From NCBI GenBank assembly GCA_021295155.1, contig JAJTJC010000036.1:620001-684000 (forward strand): a stretch of DNA of 64,000 bases. The letters run 5' to 3'. The notes beneath the pieces were generated by a model, which had not been told where the DNA came from, searched no databases, and saw only the letters and a list, made by a program, of their open reading frames with translations. Of the stretch, positions 18,229 to 27,425 are shown piece after piece. Each line of letters begins with the position of its first letter. Position 1 is the stretch's first letter. This DNA is from Flavobacteriaceae bacterium D16 (GTDB taxonomy: Bacteria; Bacteroidota; Bacteroidia; Flavobacteriales; Flavobacteriaceae). The translations under genes were made by a program, and so were the position numbers.

Positions 18229-20097
18229 ATGTTTGAAGGAGAATATGACGTAATAGTTGTTGGAGGTGGCCATGCTGGCGCTGAAGCTGCAGCAGCAGCT
18301 GCAAACATGGGATCACGCACTTTGCTGGTTACCATGAATCTGCAGACCATTGGGCAGATGTCCTGTAATCCTGCTATGGGCGGTATAGCCAAAGGACAAA
18401 TAGTGCGTGAAATAGATGCACTTGGGGGCTATAGTGGTGTTGTAACCGACCGTTCGGCCATACAGTTTAAAATGCTTAATAAATCCAAAGGGCCGGCCAT
18501 GTGGAGTCCCAGAGCGCAAAATGACAGGATGCGCTTTGCAGAAGAATGGCGTATGGCCCTGGAGCAAACGCCAAAAGTGGATTTTTACCAGGAAATGGTA
18601 AAGGGGTTACTGGAAGAAAAGGGCAAAATTGTTGGAGTTAGAACCTCGCTTGGATTAGATATTAAGGCAAAGGCGGTAGTGCTGACCAATGGAACTTTTC
18701 TCAATGGATTAATTCATATTGGTGAAAAGCAGTTTGGTGGTGGACGAGCGGGAGAAAAGGCTGCAACGGGAATCACAGAACAATTGTCCGATTTTGGCTT
18801 TGATAGCGGACGGATGAAAACTGGAACACCTCCGCGGGTAGATGGAAGGTCCCTGGACTATACTAAAATGATTGTGCAACCTGGAGATGAAAATCCTGAG
18901 AAATTTTCTTATTTGGACACACCAATATTAGAAGATCAAAGGGATTGTTATATGACGCACACCAGTCAGGAAGTTCATAATTTGCTTCGGGAAGGATTTG
19001 AGCGTTCTCCAATGTTTAATGGTCGTATTAAAAGTATTGGCCCACGGTATTGTCCATCAATAGAAGATAAGATCCATCGTTTTGCCTCAAAGGATAGTCA
19101 CCAGATTTTTGTAGAACCAGAAGGGTGGCATACGGTGGAAGTATACGTAAATGGTTTTTCCACCTCTCTACCGGAAGACGTTCAATTTAAAGCATTGAGA
19201 TCAGTAAAGGGTTTTGAAAAAGTAAAGTTTTTCAGGCCGGGATATGCTATTGAGTACGACTATTTTCCGCCTACACAACTTAAGCACACCCTCGAAACTA
19301 AACTAGTAGAAAACCTGTATTTTGCCGGACAGATTAACGGCACTACAGGTTATGAAGAAGCTGCTTCACAGGGCTTAATGGCGGGCGTGAATGCACATTT
19401 AAAAATCAATGAAAAGGATCCCTTTATTCTCAAGCGAGATGAAGCATATATTGGCGTGCTTATAGACGATCTGATTACCAAAGGCACTGAAGAACCTTAC
19501 AGAATGTTTACCAGTCGCGCAGAATACCGCACACTGCTCCGTCAGGATAATGCGGATTTACGCCTTACACCAAAAGGCCATCGAATAGGCCTGGCATCGG
19601 ATGAGCGCATGAGAAGAATGGAGGATAAGGAACTAAATTCTAAAAAGTTTATTTCTTTTTTCAGAAAAACCAGTTACCGTCCGGAGGCCATTAATCCTAT
19701 ATTGGATCGTCTCAATTCAGCATCTGTAAAACAAGCAGACAAGATGTATAAGGTGTTTTCACGACCAAAAGTCAGAATGGAACACATGCTGGAGATGGAA
19801 GAAGTAGCGCGTTTCGTATCCGAGAATAAACTTAATCACGAAGTATTGGAACAAACGGAAATACAGGTTAAATACGCGGGATATATTGAAAAGGAAAAGA
19901 ATAATGCGGATAAATTACAAAGACTGGAAAACATTCGAATACCTGATAATTTCGACTACAAGGCATTGAAGTCGCTCTCTTTTGAAGCGCGAGAAAAGCT
20001 TGAGGCAATCAGGCCCGTAACTATATCACAGGCCTCGAGGATTAGCGGTGTATCCCCCAGTGATATAACCGTACTTTTGGTCTATATGGGAAGGTAA
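18229..20097 (+). CDS. mnmG: tRNA uridine-5-carboxymethylaminomethyl modification enzyme MnmG
   Basis: 622 aa, full length. MnmG (GidA) works with MnmE and uses FAD, NADH and methylene-THF to build the cmnm5 group on U34 of certain tRNAs. The N-terminal dinucleotide-binding motif is VVGGGHAGAEAA, followed by GQMSCNPAMGGIAKGQIV, a GidA signature. The NGTTGYEEAASQGLMAG signature lies near residue 380, and the C-terminal helical domain ends with ISGVSPSDITVLLVYMGR. It starts 4 nt after ybeY. The gene is bracketed by two perfect parS palindromes; gidA is near the replication origin in many bacteria. Confidence 0.97.
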   Translation: MFEGEYDVIVVGGGHAGAEAAAAAANMGSRTLLVTMNLQTIGQMSCNPAMGGIAKGQIVREIDALGGYSGVVTDRSAIQFKMLNKSKGPAMWSPRAQNDRMRFAEEWRMALEQTPKVDFYQEMVKGLLEEKGKIVGVRTSLGLDIKAKAVVLTNGTFLNGLIHIGEKQFGGGRAGEKAATGITEQLSDFGFDSGRMKTGTPPRVDGRSLDYTKMIVQPGDENPEKFSYLDTPILEDQRDCYMTHTSQEVHNLLREGFERSPMFNGRIKSIGPRYCPSIEDKIHRFASKDSHQIFVEPEGWHTVEVYVNGFSTSLPEDVQFKALRSVKGFEKVKFFRPGYAIEYDYFPPTQLKHTLETKLVENLYFAGQINGTTGYEEAASQGLMAGVNAHLKINEKDPFILKRDEAYIGVLIDDLITKGTEEPYRMFTSRAEYRTLLRQDNADLRLTPKGHRIGLASDERMRRMEDKELNSKKFISFFRKTSYRPEAINPILDRLNSASVKQADKMYKVFSRPKVRMEHMLEMEEVARFVSENKLNHEVLEQTEIQVKYAGYIEKEKNNADKLQRLENIRIPDNFDYKALKSLSFEAREKLEAIRPVTISQASRISGVSPSDITVLLVYMGR

Positions 20098-20113
20098 TGT
20101 TCCACGTGGAACA
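20098..20113. other. parS centromere-like site 2 (TGTTCCACGTGGAACA)
   Basis: Identical to site 1, starting on the base after the mnmG stop codon. Two perfect copies of a 16-bp palindrome 1.9 kb apart are not expected by chance. No parA or parB gene is in this window. Confidence 0.85.
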
Positions 20114-20142
20114 CGAACACGGGAACTAACAAACAGCATGCA

Positions 20143-20988
20143 ATGCGGCAAAACGAATCATTTTCAGTAAAAGACTACGCCGTAACAGGAGAATCATTTA
20201 GCTTAAAGAAGCACCCGGATCTCAACATGTGGCTAACAGAGCCCATGCCCAAGGATTTGGATCCCTACTACCAATCGGAGGATTATATTTCACATTCAGA
20301 CGCGTCGGATTCATTGTTCGAAAAATTATACCAAAGGGTAAAGAAGTATAGCTTAAATAAAAAATTACGTCTCCTGTCAAGGTATAGTTTAAGAAAAGGC
20401 AGGCTACTAGATTATGGCGCTGGCACCGGAGCTTTTGTTAAGCAGGCACTAAAAGGAGGCTGGCAGGCCCAAGGGGTGGAGCCCAATAATAGGGCCCGTA
20501 TTCATGCCCAGAACAAAGGACTTTCTTTAGAACAAAATTGGAAGGGATTTCCGAATGAGGAGTTTGACCTAATTACACTATGGCACGTTTTGGAGCACCT
20601 GCCTGATCTGCATGGCAGTATTAGCAGAATTCGCGAATTACTGAAACCGAATGGTATTTTGGTTTTGGCTTTACCCAATTTTAATTCCTGGGATGCGCAG
20701 CACTATGGTCCTTTTTGGGCAGGATATGATGTGCCAAGACATCTTTGGCATTTTTCAAGAGAATCAGTTGAAGAATTATTTAGGGCACATAAGGTGGAAT
20801 TGTTAGGAACACATCCTTTGTATTTTGACGCCTTTTATGTTTCGCTACTTTCCGAAAAGTATCGCTCTGGAAAAATGCGTTGGATTGCGGCTATAGTAAA
20901 CGGAATACGCTCTAATGCTAGCGCAATGGTATCTGGCGAATATTCATCGCTGATATATGTGCTTAAAAAGACGGAAAACGCATTTTAA
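20143..20988 (+). CDS. Class I SAM-dependent methyltransferase
   Basis: 281 aa. The Rossmann core is visible: motif I LLDYGAGTGAFVKQAL (near 89-104), acidic motif II GVEPNNRARIHAQ, and FDLITLWHVLEHLPD (near 145), as in UbiE/Coq5-like (Methyltransf_11/23) enzymes. The N-terminal 70 residues resemble those of methyltransferases acting on small molecules or glycans; the substrate cannot be told. It sits 45 nt downstream of mnmG, just after parS site 2, and is followed by a possible hairpin terminator. Confidence 0.85.
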   Translation: MRQNESFSVKDYAVTGESFSLKKHPDLNMWLTEPMPKDLDPYYQSEDYISHSDASDSLFEKLYQRVKKYSLNKKLRLLSRYSLRKGRLLDYGAGTGAFVKQALKGGWQAQGVEPNNRARIHAQNKGLSLEQNWKGFPNEEFDLITLWHVLEHLPDLHGSISRIRELLKPNGILVLALPNFNSWDAQHYGPFWAGYDVPRHLWHFSRESVEELFRAHKVELLGTHPLYFDAFYVSLLSEKYRSGKMRWIAAIVNGIRSNASAMVSGEYSSLIYVLKKTENAF

Positions 20989-21039
20989 GCCCATTTAAGG
21001 CTTCTTCAAAGGACGGGACACTAATCCTTGTCTGCCTAT

Positions 21040-21070
21040 TTTAAAAACGCTTATAAACGTCGTTTTTAAA
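21040..21070 (+). terminator. Possible AT-rich terminator hairpin after the methyltransferase
   Basis: TTTAAAAACG (21040-21049) pairs perfectly with CGTTTTTAAA (21061-21070) around an 11-nt loop, 52 nt beyond the methyltransferase stop. The T-run lies inside the 3' arm rather than after it, so termination is only probable. Confidence 0.45.
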
Positions 21071-21111
21071 GCCTATAAATATAGGATAAATACATAGAAA
21101 CTTCTTTTTAC

Positions 21112-21156
21112 TATAGACGCAGTCTATAATAGTAGATTTCTCCATATTGTCTATAA
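21112..21156. repeat. TATAGAC / GTCTATA repeats upstream of the OmpH-like gene
   Basis: TATAGAC (21112-21118) and GTCTATA (21122-21128) form an inverted repeat with a 3-nt spacer. GTCTATAA recurs in direct orientation at 21149-21156, 27 bp on. A CTATA-AA-TATAG element lies at 21073-21084. This could be a regulator-binding array for the downstream lipoprotein promoter. Confidence 0.35.
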
Positions 21157-21173
21157 AATAGAATATGCTTCAA

Positions 21174-21207
21174 TTGGTACGTCTTTATCCTGCTTTTTCT
21201 ATTTTTG
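21174..21207 (+). promoter_or_regulatory. Promoter of the OmpH-like gene (TTG-N23-TATTTTTG)
   Basis: TATTTTTG (21200-21207) matches TAnnTTTG; TTG at 21174-21176 is 23 nt upstream, at the long end of the accepted spacing. The ATG follows 19 nt after the -7 box. Confidence 0.5.
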
Positions 21208-21226
21208 CCGCTCAAAACAGAAACCC

Positions 21227-21733
21227 ATGAAAAAAGTAATCCTCATTTTTAGCATAATTATGCTTAGCGCATGTCAAACAGATAAAATCGGATTTGTAGA
21301 CAACTCGGCCCTGATGGAAAGTTACCAGGAAAGGAAAGATGTTGAATCGCGGTATCAGGAAAAATCCGAAACCTATGCCAAAAAAAGGGATAGTATTTCA
21401 CAGGCATTTCAACTGGAAGCGCAAGCCCTGCAAAATAAAACAACAGCTATGTCTGAAAAAAAGGCCCAGGAAGAATATGCGCTCCTTCAGCAAAAGGGTC
21501 AGTTTATTGGTCAGCAATTGCAACAAGAAGAGCAGCAATTACAACTTCAGGGGCAAGCTGAGATTGATAGCCTGGTCAGTAAAGTAAAAAAGGAAATAGA
21601 TGCTTACGGAAAGGCAAATGGTTACACCTATATTCTGGGCAAAGGAGACGGGGGAAGTGTTCTGTACGGAAGTGAAGCCAATGACCTTACCCAGGAAATA
21701 CTGCAAATCCTAAACGATAAGTATCAGCAATAG
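21227..21733 (+). CDS. OmpH/Skp-family periplasmic chaperone-like lipoprotein
   Basis: 168 aa. A short signal peptide ends in a lipobox (IIMLSAC, Cys16), so it is likely a lipoprotein. The mature part matches OmpH/Skp architecture: IGFVDNSALMESYQERKDV, a long Gln/Lys/Glu coiled coil (about 40-130), then an AYGKANGYTYILGKG end with VLYGSEANDLTQEIL. Skp-like proteins hold unfolded outer-membrane proteins in the periplasm. It has its own promoter and is convergent with the DoxX-like gene. Confidence 0.85.
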   Translation: MKKVILIFSIIMLSACQTDKIGFVDNSALMESYQERKDVESRYQEKSETYAKKRDSISQAFQLEAQALQNKTTAMSEKKAQEEYALLQQKGQFIGQQLQQEEQQLQLQGQAEIDSLVSKVKKEIDAYGKANGYTYILGKGDGGSVLYGSEANDLTQEILQILNDKYQQ

Positions 21734-21776
21734 GGGATCAATTCCATAATGCTTTTCGCTGCACCATGAGTCTTTT

Positions 21777-22175
21777 TCAGGGCTGCATGAGGTAAAGCAG
21801 AAAAACAGTTGGTATAAGATAGATCACAATGGTCCTTGCGCCATCGTAGTCTTTGGCTATTCGTTGCCCCAAAAGCAACATTAGCAAAGCAATACACGCT
21901 AATATTGCGCCAAGATAACCAAGCCCGTAATTGCCGGTAACGAATAGTTCAACAATTCCTGCCAGACTTAAAACCCCCGATAAAGATTCAACCAACAAGA
22001 TGGTGAATAGCATTTGGGGCACCAGGTTTTTAAATGGCGTTTTGGAAAAATGACCTTTAAGCCAGCCCAGATTTCCTTTCCAGTCCAGGATTTTATCTAT
22101 TCCGCTTTGGAGGAAGGTAATGGCCAGAAATAACAAAAGAAAGGATTCTGTCAGATGTTCAGTGATAGCTTGCAT
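21777..22175 (-). CDS. DoxX-like membrane protein
   Basis: 132 aa with four hydrophobic segments (about 12-27, 55-75, 80-105, 115-130). LLLFLAITFLQSGIDKILDW near the N-terminus is like the DoxX/MauE superfamily. Function is unknown for most members, with a redox role proposed for some. It lies 29 nt downstream of holB on the same strand and is probably co-transcribed with it. Confidence 0.7.
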   Translation of the reverse strand: MQAITEHLTESFLLLFLAITFLQSGIDKILDWKGNLGWLKGHFSKTPFKNLVPQMLFTILLVESLSGVLSLAGIVELFVTGNYGLGYLGAILACIALLMLLLGQRIAKDYDGARTIVIYLIPTVFLLYLMQP

Positions 22176-22204
22176 GGCTAATGGTTTAGGTTTAAAATGC
22201 GATT

Positions 22205-23377
22205 TTACAGGATAGGATCCCCTAAGGCGCGGGTCTTTTTGTGAAGCAAGCGGGTTAATTTGATCGAAAGATCCATCAATATGATCTTTGAATTCCCATT
22301 GCGTTCCACGTGATAAATGGCACGCTCCAACTCTTCGCCTATCTCCTGAATATTGTTCTCGTGCACGAAAGGGGCAAATTTTCTAAGGTCAAAACCTTCC
22401 ACGTGCAAGGTCATAAAGGCCAATTCCTCTGCCCCGAAATTGATAAGCATTGCCTGCCGCATTATAGCCAGACAAAAGCCCAGGAATTTTTTCTGTGTTT
22501 CTCGTCCTGTCTTGGCGATCTCCTCGCTCCAAAGGATCAACTCGTGGATGGCAGCTTTGTTGCCTTTGGCCTTAAATGCACTGCGCACCCATTGTACAAA
22601 CCATCGTTCAAAAACAAGGTCTTCGCTGTCCCGGTTCATAAGGTCTAATGCCTTGTTGAAATTACCATCAGCCTCATGGGCTACCTTCAGGGCTTCTTCC
22701 CTCAGCAATCCTTGTTCTTCCAAGGCTTTTGTAATGGCCTCCTCAGAAAGTGGAGGAAAATGTAAAACCTGGCATCTCGAACGTATGGTTTGCATAACCT
22801 GCTCTTCATCTTCCACAATCAGAATAATTACCGTTTTATCGGGCGGTTCTTCGATGAGTTTAAGGAGCTTGTTGGAAGCAGATATATTCATTTTCTCTGC
22901 CATCCAGACCAGCATCACCTTATAACCACCTTCATACGATTTAAGCGATAACTTTTTTACAATATCCTGTGCTTCATCTACCCCGATCTGTCCCTGTTTT
23001 TTTTCAATTCCAATCAGCTGATACCAATCGAAGAGGTTGCCATATGGTTGCTCCAGTATAAACTGCCGCCATTCCGTCAGGAAATGACTGCTGACGGCAT
23101 GAGATCGTATGCGGTCAGTATTTGATACGGGGAATGCGAAATGTAAATCCGGATGGCTTAGCTGGCTACACTTAATATTGCAGGATTCATCTCCACGGGT
23201 GTTCTCCCCTCCACTATTCCCACAAAGCAGATAACGGGCATAAGCTACTGCGGTAACTAGGGTCCCGGAGCCTTCAGGACCTACAAACATTTGGGCATGC
23301 GGAGTGCGACCTGCATCCGTACTTTGGGTGAGGTGATTCTTGATATGACTTAATCCAAGAATGTCCTTGAAGAGCAT
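22205..23377 (-). CDS. holB: DNA polymerase III subunit delta' (clamp-loader)
   Basis: 390 aa. The AAA+ fold of the clamp-loader family is visible: ILGLSHIKNHLTQSTDAGRT and HAQMFVGPEGSGT form a degenerate P-loop without the Lys, as expected for delta', which does not hydrolyse ATP. Downstream are SHPDLHFAFP, KVMLVWMAEKMNISASNKLL and KLIEEPPDKTVIILI, a box VII-like region (the LLKLIEEPP motif is diagnostic), and TIRSRCQVLHF as sensor/arginine finger. The C-terminal region is helical. A -7 box lies only 4 nt upstream of the ATG, so the leader may be very short. Confidence 0.92.
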   Translation of the reverse strand: MLFKDILGLSHIKNHLTQSTDAGRTPHAQMFVGPEGSGTLVTAVAYARYLLCGNSGGENTRGDESCNIKCSQLSHPDLHFAFPVSNTDRIRSHAVSSHFLTEWRQFILEQPYGNLFDWYQLIGIEKKQGQIGVDEAQDIVKKLSLKSYEGGYKVMLVWMAEKMNISASNKLLKLIEEPPDKTVIILIVEDEEQVMQTIRSRCQVLHFPPLSEEAITKALEEQGLLREEALKVAHEADGNFNKALDLMNRDSEDLVFERWFVQWVRSAFKAKGNKAAIHELILWSEEIAKTGRETQKKFLGFCLAIMRQAMLINFGAEELAFMTLHVEGFDLRKFAPFVHENNIQEIGEELERAIYHVERNGNSKIILMDLSIKLTRLLHKKTRALGDPIL

Positions 23378-23381
23378 AAAT

Positions 23382-23389
23382 CAAATATA
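23382..23389 (-). promoter_or_regulatory. holB promoter -7 element (TATATTTG)
   Basis: The complement of 23382-23389 is TATATTTG, a full TAnnTTTG match, separated from the holB ATG (23377) by 4 nt. A transcript from it would be leaderless or nearly so. No TTG sits at 17-23 nt, so the call is tentative. Confidence 0.35.
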
Positions 23390-23452
23390 AGGCATTTGTA
23401 TCTCAAGAAGGAATTAATTGTACCAAGCCTTCTGCTAACAACGATAAATATT

Positions 23453-23460
23453 TACATTTG
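23453..23460 (+). promoter_or_regulatory. pgk promoter -7 element (TACATTTG)
   Basis: Full match to TAnnTTTG, 20 nt before the pgk ATG. No clear -33 TTG at normal spacing. Confidence 0.45.
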
Positions 23461-23480
23461 GATTTCAAATCACACAAGGC

Positions 23481-24671
23481 ATGAAAACAATAGATGATTA
23501 TAACTTCGAAGGAAAAAAAGCGCTTATACGGGTAGATTTTAACGTACCTCTTGATGCAGATCTCAATGTTACTGACGCTACGCGAATAGAGGCGGCTAAA
23601 CCAAGTATAATTAAAGTATTAGAAGATGGCGGTAGCGCTGTTTTAATGAGCCATTTAGGTCGACCAAAAGGACAGCGGGTTCCGGAGATGTCACTAAAAC
23701 ACATTTGTGAAAAGGTGTCGGACATCATTGGTGTTCAGGTAAAGTTTGTGGATGACTGTATTGGAGAGAAAGCGATTACCGCAGCCGGAAACTTGCAGGA
23801 TGGAGAGATCCTCTTGCTTGAAAACCTGCGGTATTATGAGGAGGAGACCAAAGGAGATGTGGGTTTTGCCGAGCAACTCGCAGCCTTGGGAGATATCTAT
23901 ATAAATGACGCTTTTGGTACTGCCCATCGCGCACATGCATCCACTACTATTGTCGCCCAGTTTTTCCCAGGGAAAAAGTGTTTTGGATACCTGTTGGCAC
24001 AAGAAATTAAGGCGATAGATAAAGTAATGAGCTCAGGGGAGAAACCAGTAACCGCTATTCTGGGAGGAGCTAAAGTATCTTCAAAGATTACCATTATTGA
24101 AAACATCCTGGACAAGGTGGATCATCTGATCATCGGTGGCGGAATGACCTACACCTTCATTAAAGCAAAAGGCGGGAGCATTGGTGACTCCATTTGTGAA
24201 GACGATAAACAGGAATTAGCACTTGATATCCTCAAAAAAGCGGAAGCTAAAGGAGTGCAAGTTCATATGCCAACGGATGTTTTGGCTGCAGATGCATTTA
24301 GTAATGATGCTAATACTCAGGTGGTAGCCGTTGGTTCCATACCAGAAGGATGGCAGGGACTTGACGCCGGGCCTGAATCTCTGGAACAGTTCAAAAAAGT
24401 GATCCTGGCATCGAAAACCATCTTGTGGAACGGGCCTGTAGGTGTTTTTGAGATGGAATCCTTTGCCAAGGGTACAATTGCCATGGGGAATTATATTGAA
24501 GAAGCCACTGCTAATGGAGCATTTTCCCTTGTAGGAGGAGGAGATTCTGTCGCTGCTGTTAAGCAGTTTGGGTTCCAGGATAAGGTAAGTTATGTCTCTA
24601 CCGGGGGAGGTGCTATGCTGGAAAGTCTGGAAGGAAAGACTTTACCAGGTATTGCGGCAATATTGTCATGA
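23481..24671 (+). CDS. pgk: Phosphoglycerate kinase
   Basis: 396 aa. Transfers phosphate between 1,3-bisphosphoglycerate and ADP in glycolysis and gluconeogenesis. Signatures are [13 protein letters not shown] near the N-terminus, [29 protein letters not shown], and the nucleotide-binding [14 protein letters not shown] with [13 protein letters not shown] at the C-terminus. Full length and intact. Its divergent neighbour is holB; its own -7 box lies just upstream. Confidence 0.98.
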   Translation: MKTIDDYNFEGKKALIRVDFNVPLDADLNVTDATRIEAAKPSIIKVLEDGGSAVLMSHLGRPKGQRVPEMSLKHICEKVSDIIGVQVKFVDDCIGEKAITAAGNLQDGEILLLENLRYYEEETKGDVGFAEQLAALGDIYINDAFGTAHRAHASTTIVAQFFPGKKCFGYLLAQEIKAIDKVMSSGEKPVTAILGGAKVSSKITIIENILDKVDHLIIGGGMTYTFIKAKGGSIGDSICEDDKQELALDILKKAEAKGVQVHMPTDVLAADAFSNDANTQVVAVGSIPEGWQGLDAGPESLEQFKKVILASKTILWNGPVGVFEMESFAKGTIAMGNYIEEATANGAFSLVGGGDSVAAVKQFGFQDKVSYVSTGGGAMLESLEGKTLPGIAAILS

Positions 24672-24779
24672 TCCTGCGTTATAAATAACAGGAGGACTTC
24701 CTCCTCTCAGTAAGAAAATTTCCCTGTCTCGGAAAAAAATACGATTTTCGTTAGCCCCACAGCTAAAAATGAACGATTT

Positions 24780-26414
24780 ATGATGGTTTTCAGGAAATTA
24801 GCATCAGGGTTATTACTCTTTGTGGCATTTAATACGCTTCAGGCACAGGACACTTTAGAGGTCAAAGAGTTAAGACCCGTAAAAACTATTCAGGAAGGAG
24901 TGGTCAGGGAAATTTCCGCTAAGGAAACTTCACAGGCAACAACTATGCAGTTCACTATGCCGGTTGCGGAAAAGACGGAAATCATGGGGAGCATAGTTAA
25001 CCAAAATAGCGGCCTGGCCCTTAGTGACTATGCGCTACCCGCAACATATGACAGCCTTTGGCTCGAGGAACTTACTAAAAGCCATTCACTTTATCCCGAA
25101 ATGGTTAATGCAGTCAACACTGATGCAGATCAACCAATAGATTTATCAGGCTGGGATACCGAATTATTTAAAGCGCGACTTCAGAAACTGAATGAAAGAA
25201 CGCCCATGGATATCTCTTATAACCCATCTCTTGAAAATGTGGTTAAATCCTTTTTACTTAAGAAGAAAGAGCTCTTATCCCGTATGCTCACAGCAAGCCA
25301 GTTTTATTTTCCCATGTTTGAAGAAGCGCTGGACAGGTATGATATTCCTCTTGAAATAAAATACCTCTCTATAGTTGAATCCGCCCTCAATCCCAGGGCC
25401 AGATCCCGGGTGGGAGCAACCGGTCTTTGGCAATTCATGTACGGTACGGGAAGGATGTACGGTTTGGATGTAAATAGTTATGTAGACGAACGGAGCGATC
25501 CCATAAAATCTACCGAGGCAGCCTGTCAGTACCTTTCAAAACTGCATTCAATTTTCAATGATTGGGACCTTGCATTGGCGGCCTATAATTCCGGACCAGG
25601 CAATGTGAACAAAGCGATTAGGAGATCAGGCGGATACAAAAATTACTGGAACCTCAGAAGGCATTTGCCCAGAGAAACCGCAGGATATGTCCCGGCGTTT
25701 ATTGCCACCTTCTACCTGATTGAATATGCCGAAGAATATGGTATTCAGGGCAAAACAGCACCAAGGCCTTATTTTGAAACCGATACAGTCTCCGTAAAAA
25801 ACCTCATAACCTTTGAACAAATTGCCAAATGGTCTGGCGTGGGACTTGATGAAGTTAAACTTCTAAACCCCGCATACAAGCTCAATATTATTCCTAAGAT
25901 TGAAGGTAAAAATTACACCTTGCGGCTACCCGTGAGGCAATTGGGCAGGTTTGTAGCCAATGAACAGGAGATATATGCCCAGGCAGAAGAAGAGATAAAA
26001 AAACGCGAGAAGCCGCTTCCTCAATTGGTCAAGGCCGAGGAGCGTATCCGATATCGCGTTCGAAGCGGAGATTACCTTGGTAAAATCGCAGAACGCTATG
26101 GGGTTGGTGTTAGCCAGATAAAGCGATGGAACCAACTGAGAAGCGATAATTTGAGGGTTGGTCAGCGCCTGACAATATATCCCAGGAAACCGGCATTTGT
26201 AGCCAATCAGTCTTCCAACAGTGCCAAATCAGCCGCCCAGTCCACCACGGGTTCTGAATCCAAATTCCATACGGTTCGTAAAGGGGACTCCCTTTGGACC
26301 ATTTCTCAAAAATATCCGGGAGTTTCCATCGAGAATTTACGAGAATGGAACGGTATTCGCGGTAACGATATCAAACCAGGCACAAAAATAAAACTCTGTT
26401 CCTGTTCTCCGTAA
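24780..26414 (+). CDS. MltD-like lytic murein transglycosylase with two LysM domains
   Basis: 544 aa. A signal peptide (about 1-22, ending LQAQ) is followed by an unassigned 150-residue part and a GH23/SLT transglycosylase domain (about 185-320): YDIPLEIKYLSIVESALNPR carries the catalytic Glu, followed by GATGLWQFM and LAAYNSGPGNVNKAI. Two LysM motifs lie near 430-475 (RYRVRSGDYLGKIAERYGVG) and 495-540 (HTVRKGDSLWTISQKYPGVS). It cleaves peptidoglycan glycan strands with formation of 1,6-anhydro-MurNAc. Start codons ATG-ATG at 24780 and 24783 are both possible. It lies 12 nt upstream of the DUF4837 lipoprotein gene and is probably in one operon with it. Confidence 0.92.
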   Translation: MMVFRKLASGLLLFVAFNTLQAQDTLEVKELRPVKTIQEGVVREISAKETSQATTMQFTMPVAEKTEIMGSIVNQNSGLALSDYALPATYDSLWLEELTKSHSLYPEMVNAVNTDADQPIDLSGWDTELFKARLQKLNERTPMDISYNPSLENVVKSFLLKKKELLSRMLTASQFYFPMFEEALDRYDIPLEIKYLSIVESALNPRARSRVGATGLWQFMYGTGRMYGLDVNSYVDERSDPIKSTEAACQYLSKLHSIFNDWDLALAAYNSGPGNVNKAIRRSGGYKNYWNLRRHLPRETAGYVPAFIATFYLIEYAEEYGIQGKTAPRPYFETDTVSVKNLITFEQIAKWSGVGLDEVKLLNPAYKLNIIPKIEGKNYTLRLPVRQLGRFVANEQEIYAQAEEEIKKREKPLPQLVKAEERIRYRVRSGDYLGKIAERYGVGVSQIKRWNQLRSDNLRVGQRLTIYPRKPAFVANQSSNSAKSAAQSTTGSESKFHTVRKGDSLWTISQKYPGVSIENLREWNGIRGNDIKPGTKIKLCSCSP

Positions 26415-26426
26415 AAAACACTACGA

Positions 26427-27416
26427 ATGAAAAAACTACTTATTGCACTGTTTGCGTTTACTGCCCTTTTGGGATGTGAAGAAAAAAACAAGAAAAAATA
26501 CAAGCCTGTCTCAGTAGGGGCCATAAACTCCCTTGCGGTGGTTATGGAAACCGGACTTTGGGAAGGTCAGGTAGGCGATAAGGTCAGGGAGTATTTCGCT
26601 GCCCCGATGGTGGGACTTACCTGGGAAGAGCCACTGTTTACCATAGAACATATGCCGGCGCAGGTATTTACAGGGATGACCCGCCACAGAAGATCGGTAT
26701 TGTTTGTTAGCCTTGACAGCCTGGATCTGGCACATATTAAAACAGACCTTTACGCGACTCCTCAGAAAGTTGGTGTAATTAAAGGGGAAACGGAAGAACA
26801 ACTTCTCGCCAACCTCGATCAGGGGGCGGATAAAATTATTGAGTCGTTCAAGGAAAACGAATTGGAAGAAGCTCAGAAGCGTTTTAAGCGGTCTTTGAGC
26901 AAAGACAGGGTATTGCAGGATAAATTTGGGATTAAGCTTAACATACCCTCCATATATGTGATGGGGAAGGAGGAAGACAATTTTGTCTGGATCGACCGGC
27001 AGATACAAAAGGGAACAATGAATATAATAGCCTATACCATGCCTTCTGCTTCCTTCGACAACGACTCTACTTTTGTGGGCGATATTGTGAGGATGAGGGA
27101 TTCTATTGGACAGCTTTATGTTCCAGGGCCGGACATCCCCAACAAAACAACTTATATGATTACCGAAAAGGCCTTTGCACCTTATGTGTTTTCGGCTGAA
27201 ATTGCCGGAAAAAAGGCAGCAGAGATACGCGGGATCTGGGAAGTAAAGAACTATCCTATGGCAGGCCCATTCCTCACCTACATCATCAATGATGAAGAAA
27301 ACGACCGAATCCTGATACTGGAGGGCTTTACTTTTGCCCCCGCCACCAACAAACGCGACTATATGTTTGAGCTGGAGGCGATAATGAAGACCCTTAGCTT
27401 CGTCAAACCGGAATAA
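26427..27416 (+). CDS. DUF4837-family lipoprotein
   Basis: 329 aa. A lipobox (FTALLGC, Cys near 17) is followed by a lysine-rich spacer and a domain matching the Bacteroidota DUF4837 family (YKPVSVGAINSLAVVMETGL near the N-terminus; YMFELEAIMKTLSF at the end). Members are predicted to be anchored in the outer or inner membrane facing the periplasm; no biochemical function is known to me. It is the last gene of the short operon with the lytic transglycosylase. Confidence 0.8.
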   Translation: MKKLLIALFAFTALLGCEEKNKKKYKPVSVGAINSLAVVMETGLWEGQVGDKVREYFAAPMVGLTWEEPLFTIEHMPAQVFTGMTRHRRSVLFVSLDSLDLAHIKTDLYATPQKVGVIKGETEEQLLANLDQGADKIIESFKENELEEAQKRFKRSLSKDRVLQDKFGIKLNIPSIYVMGKEEDNFVWIDRQIQKGTMNIIAYTMPSASFDNDSTFVGDIVRMRDSIGQLYVPGPDIPNKTTYMITEKAFAPYVFSAEIAGKKAAEIRGIWEVKNYPMAGPFLTYIINDEENDRILILEGFTFAPATNKRDYMFELEAIMKTLSFVKPE

Positions 27417-27425
27417 GCGCCAAAG

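Noticed and set aside
22302-22317. Third parS-like sequence (CGTTCCACGTGATAAA) inside holB
   Set aside because: Only 12 of 16 positions match and one arm is lost; the two perfect copies stand apart from it.
24690-24705. AGGAGGA-CT-TCCTCCT palindrome after pgk as terminator
   Set aside because: The loop is too small and no U-tract follows; left unassigned.
24769-24783. Four-codon frame overlapping the start of the lytic transglycosylase gene
   Set aside because: Too short to support as a leader peptide; no attenuator structure seen.
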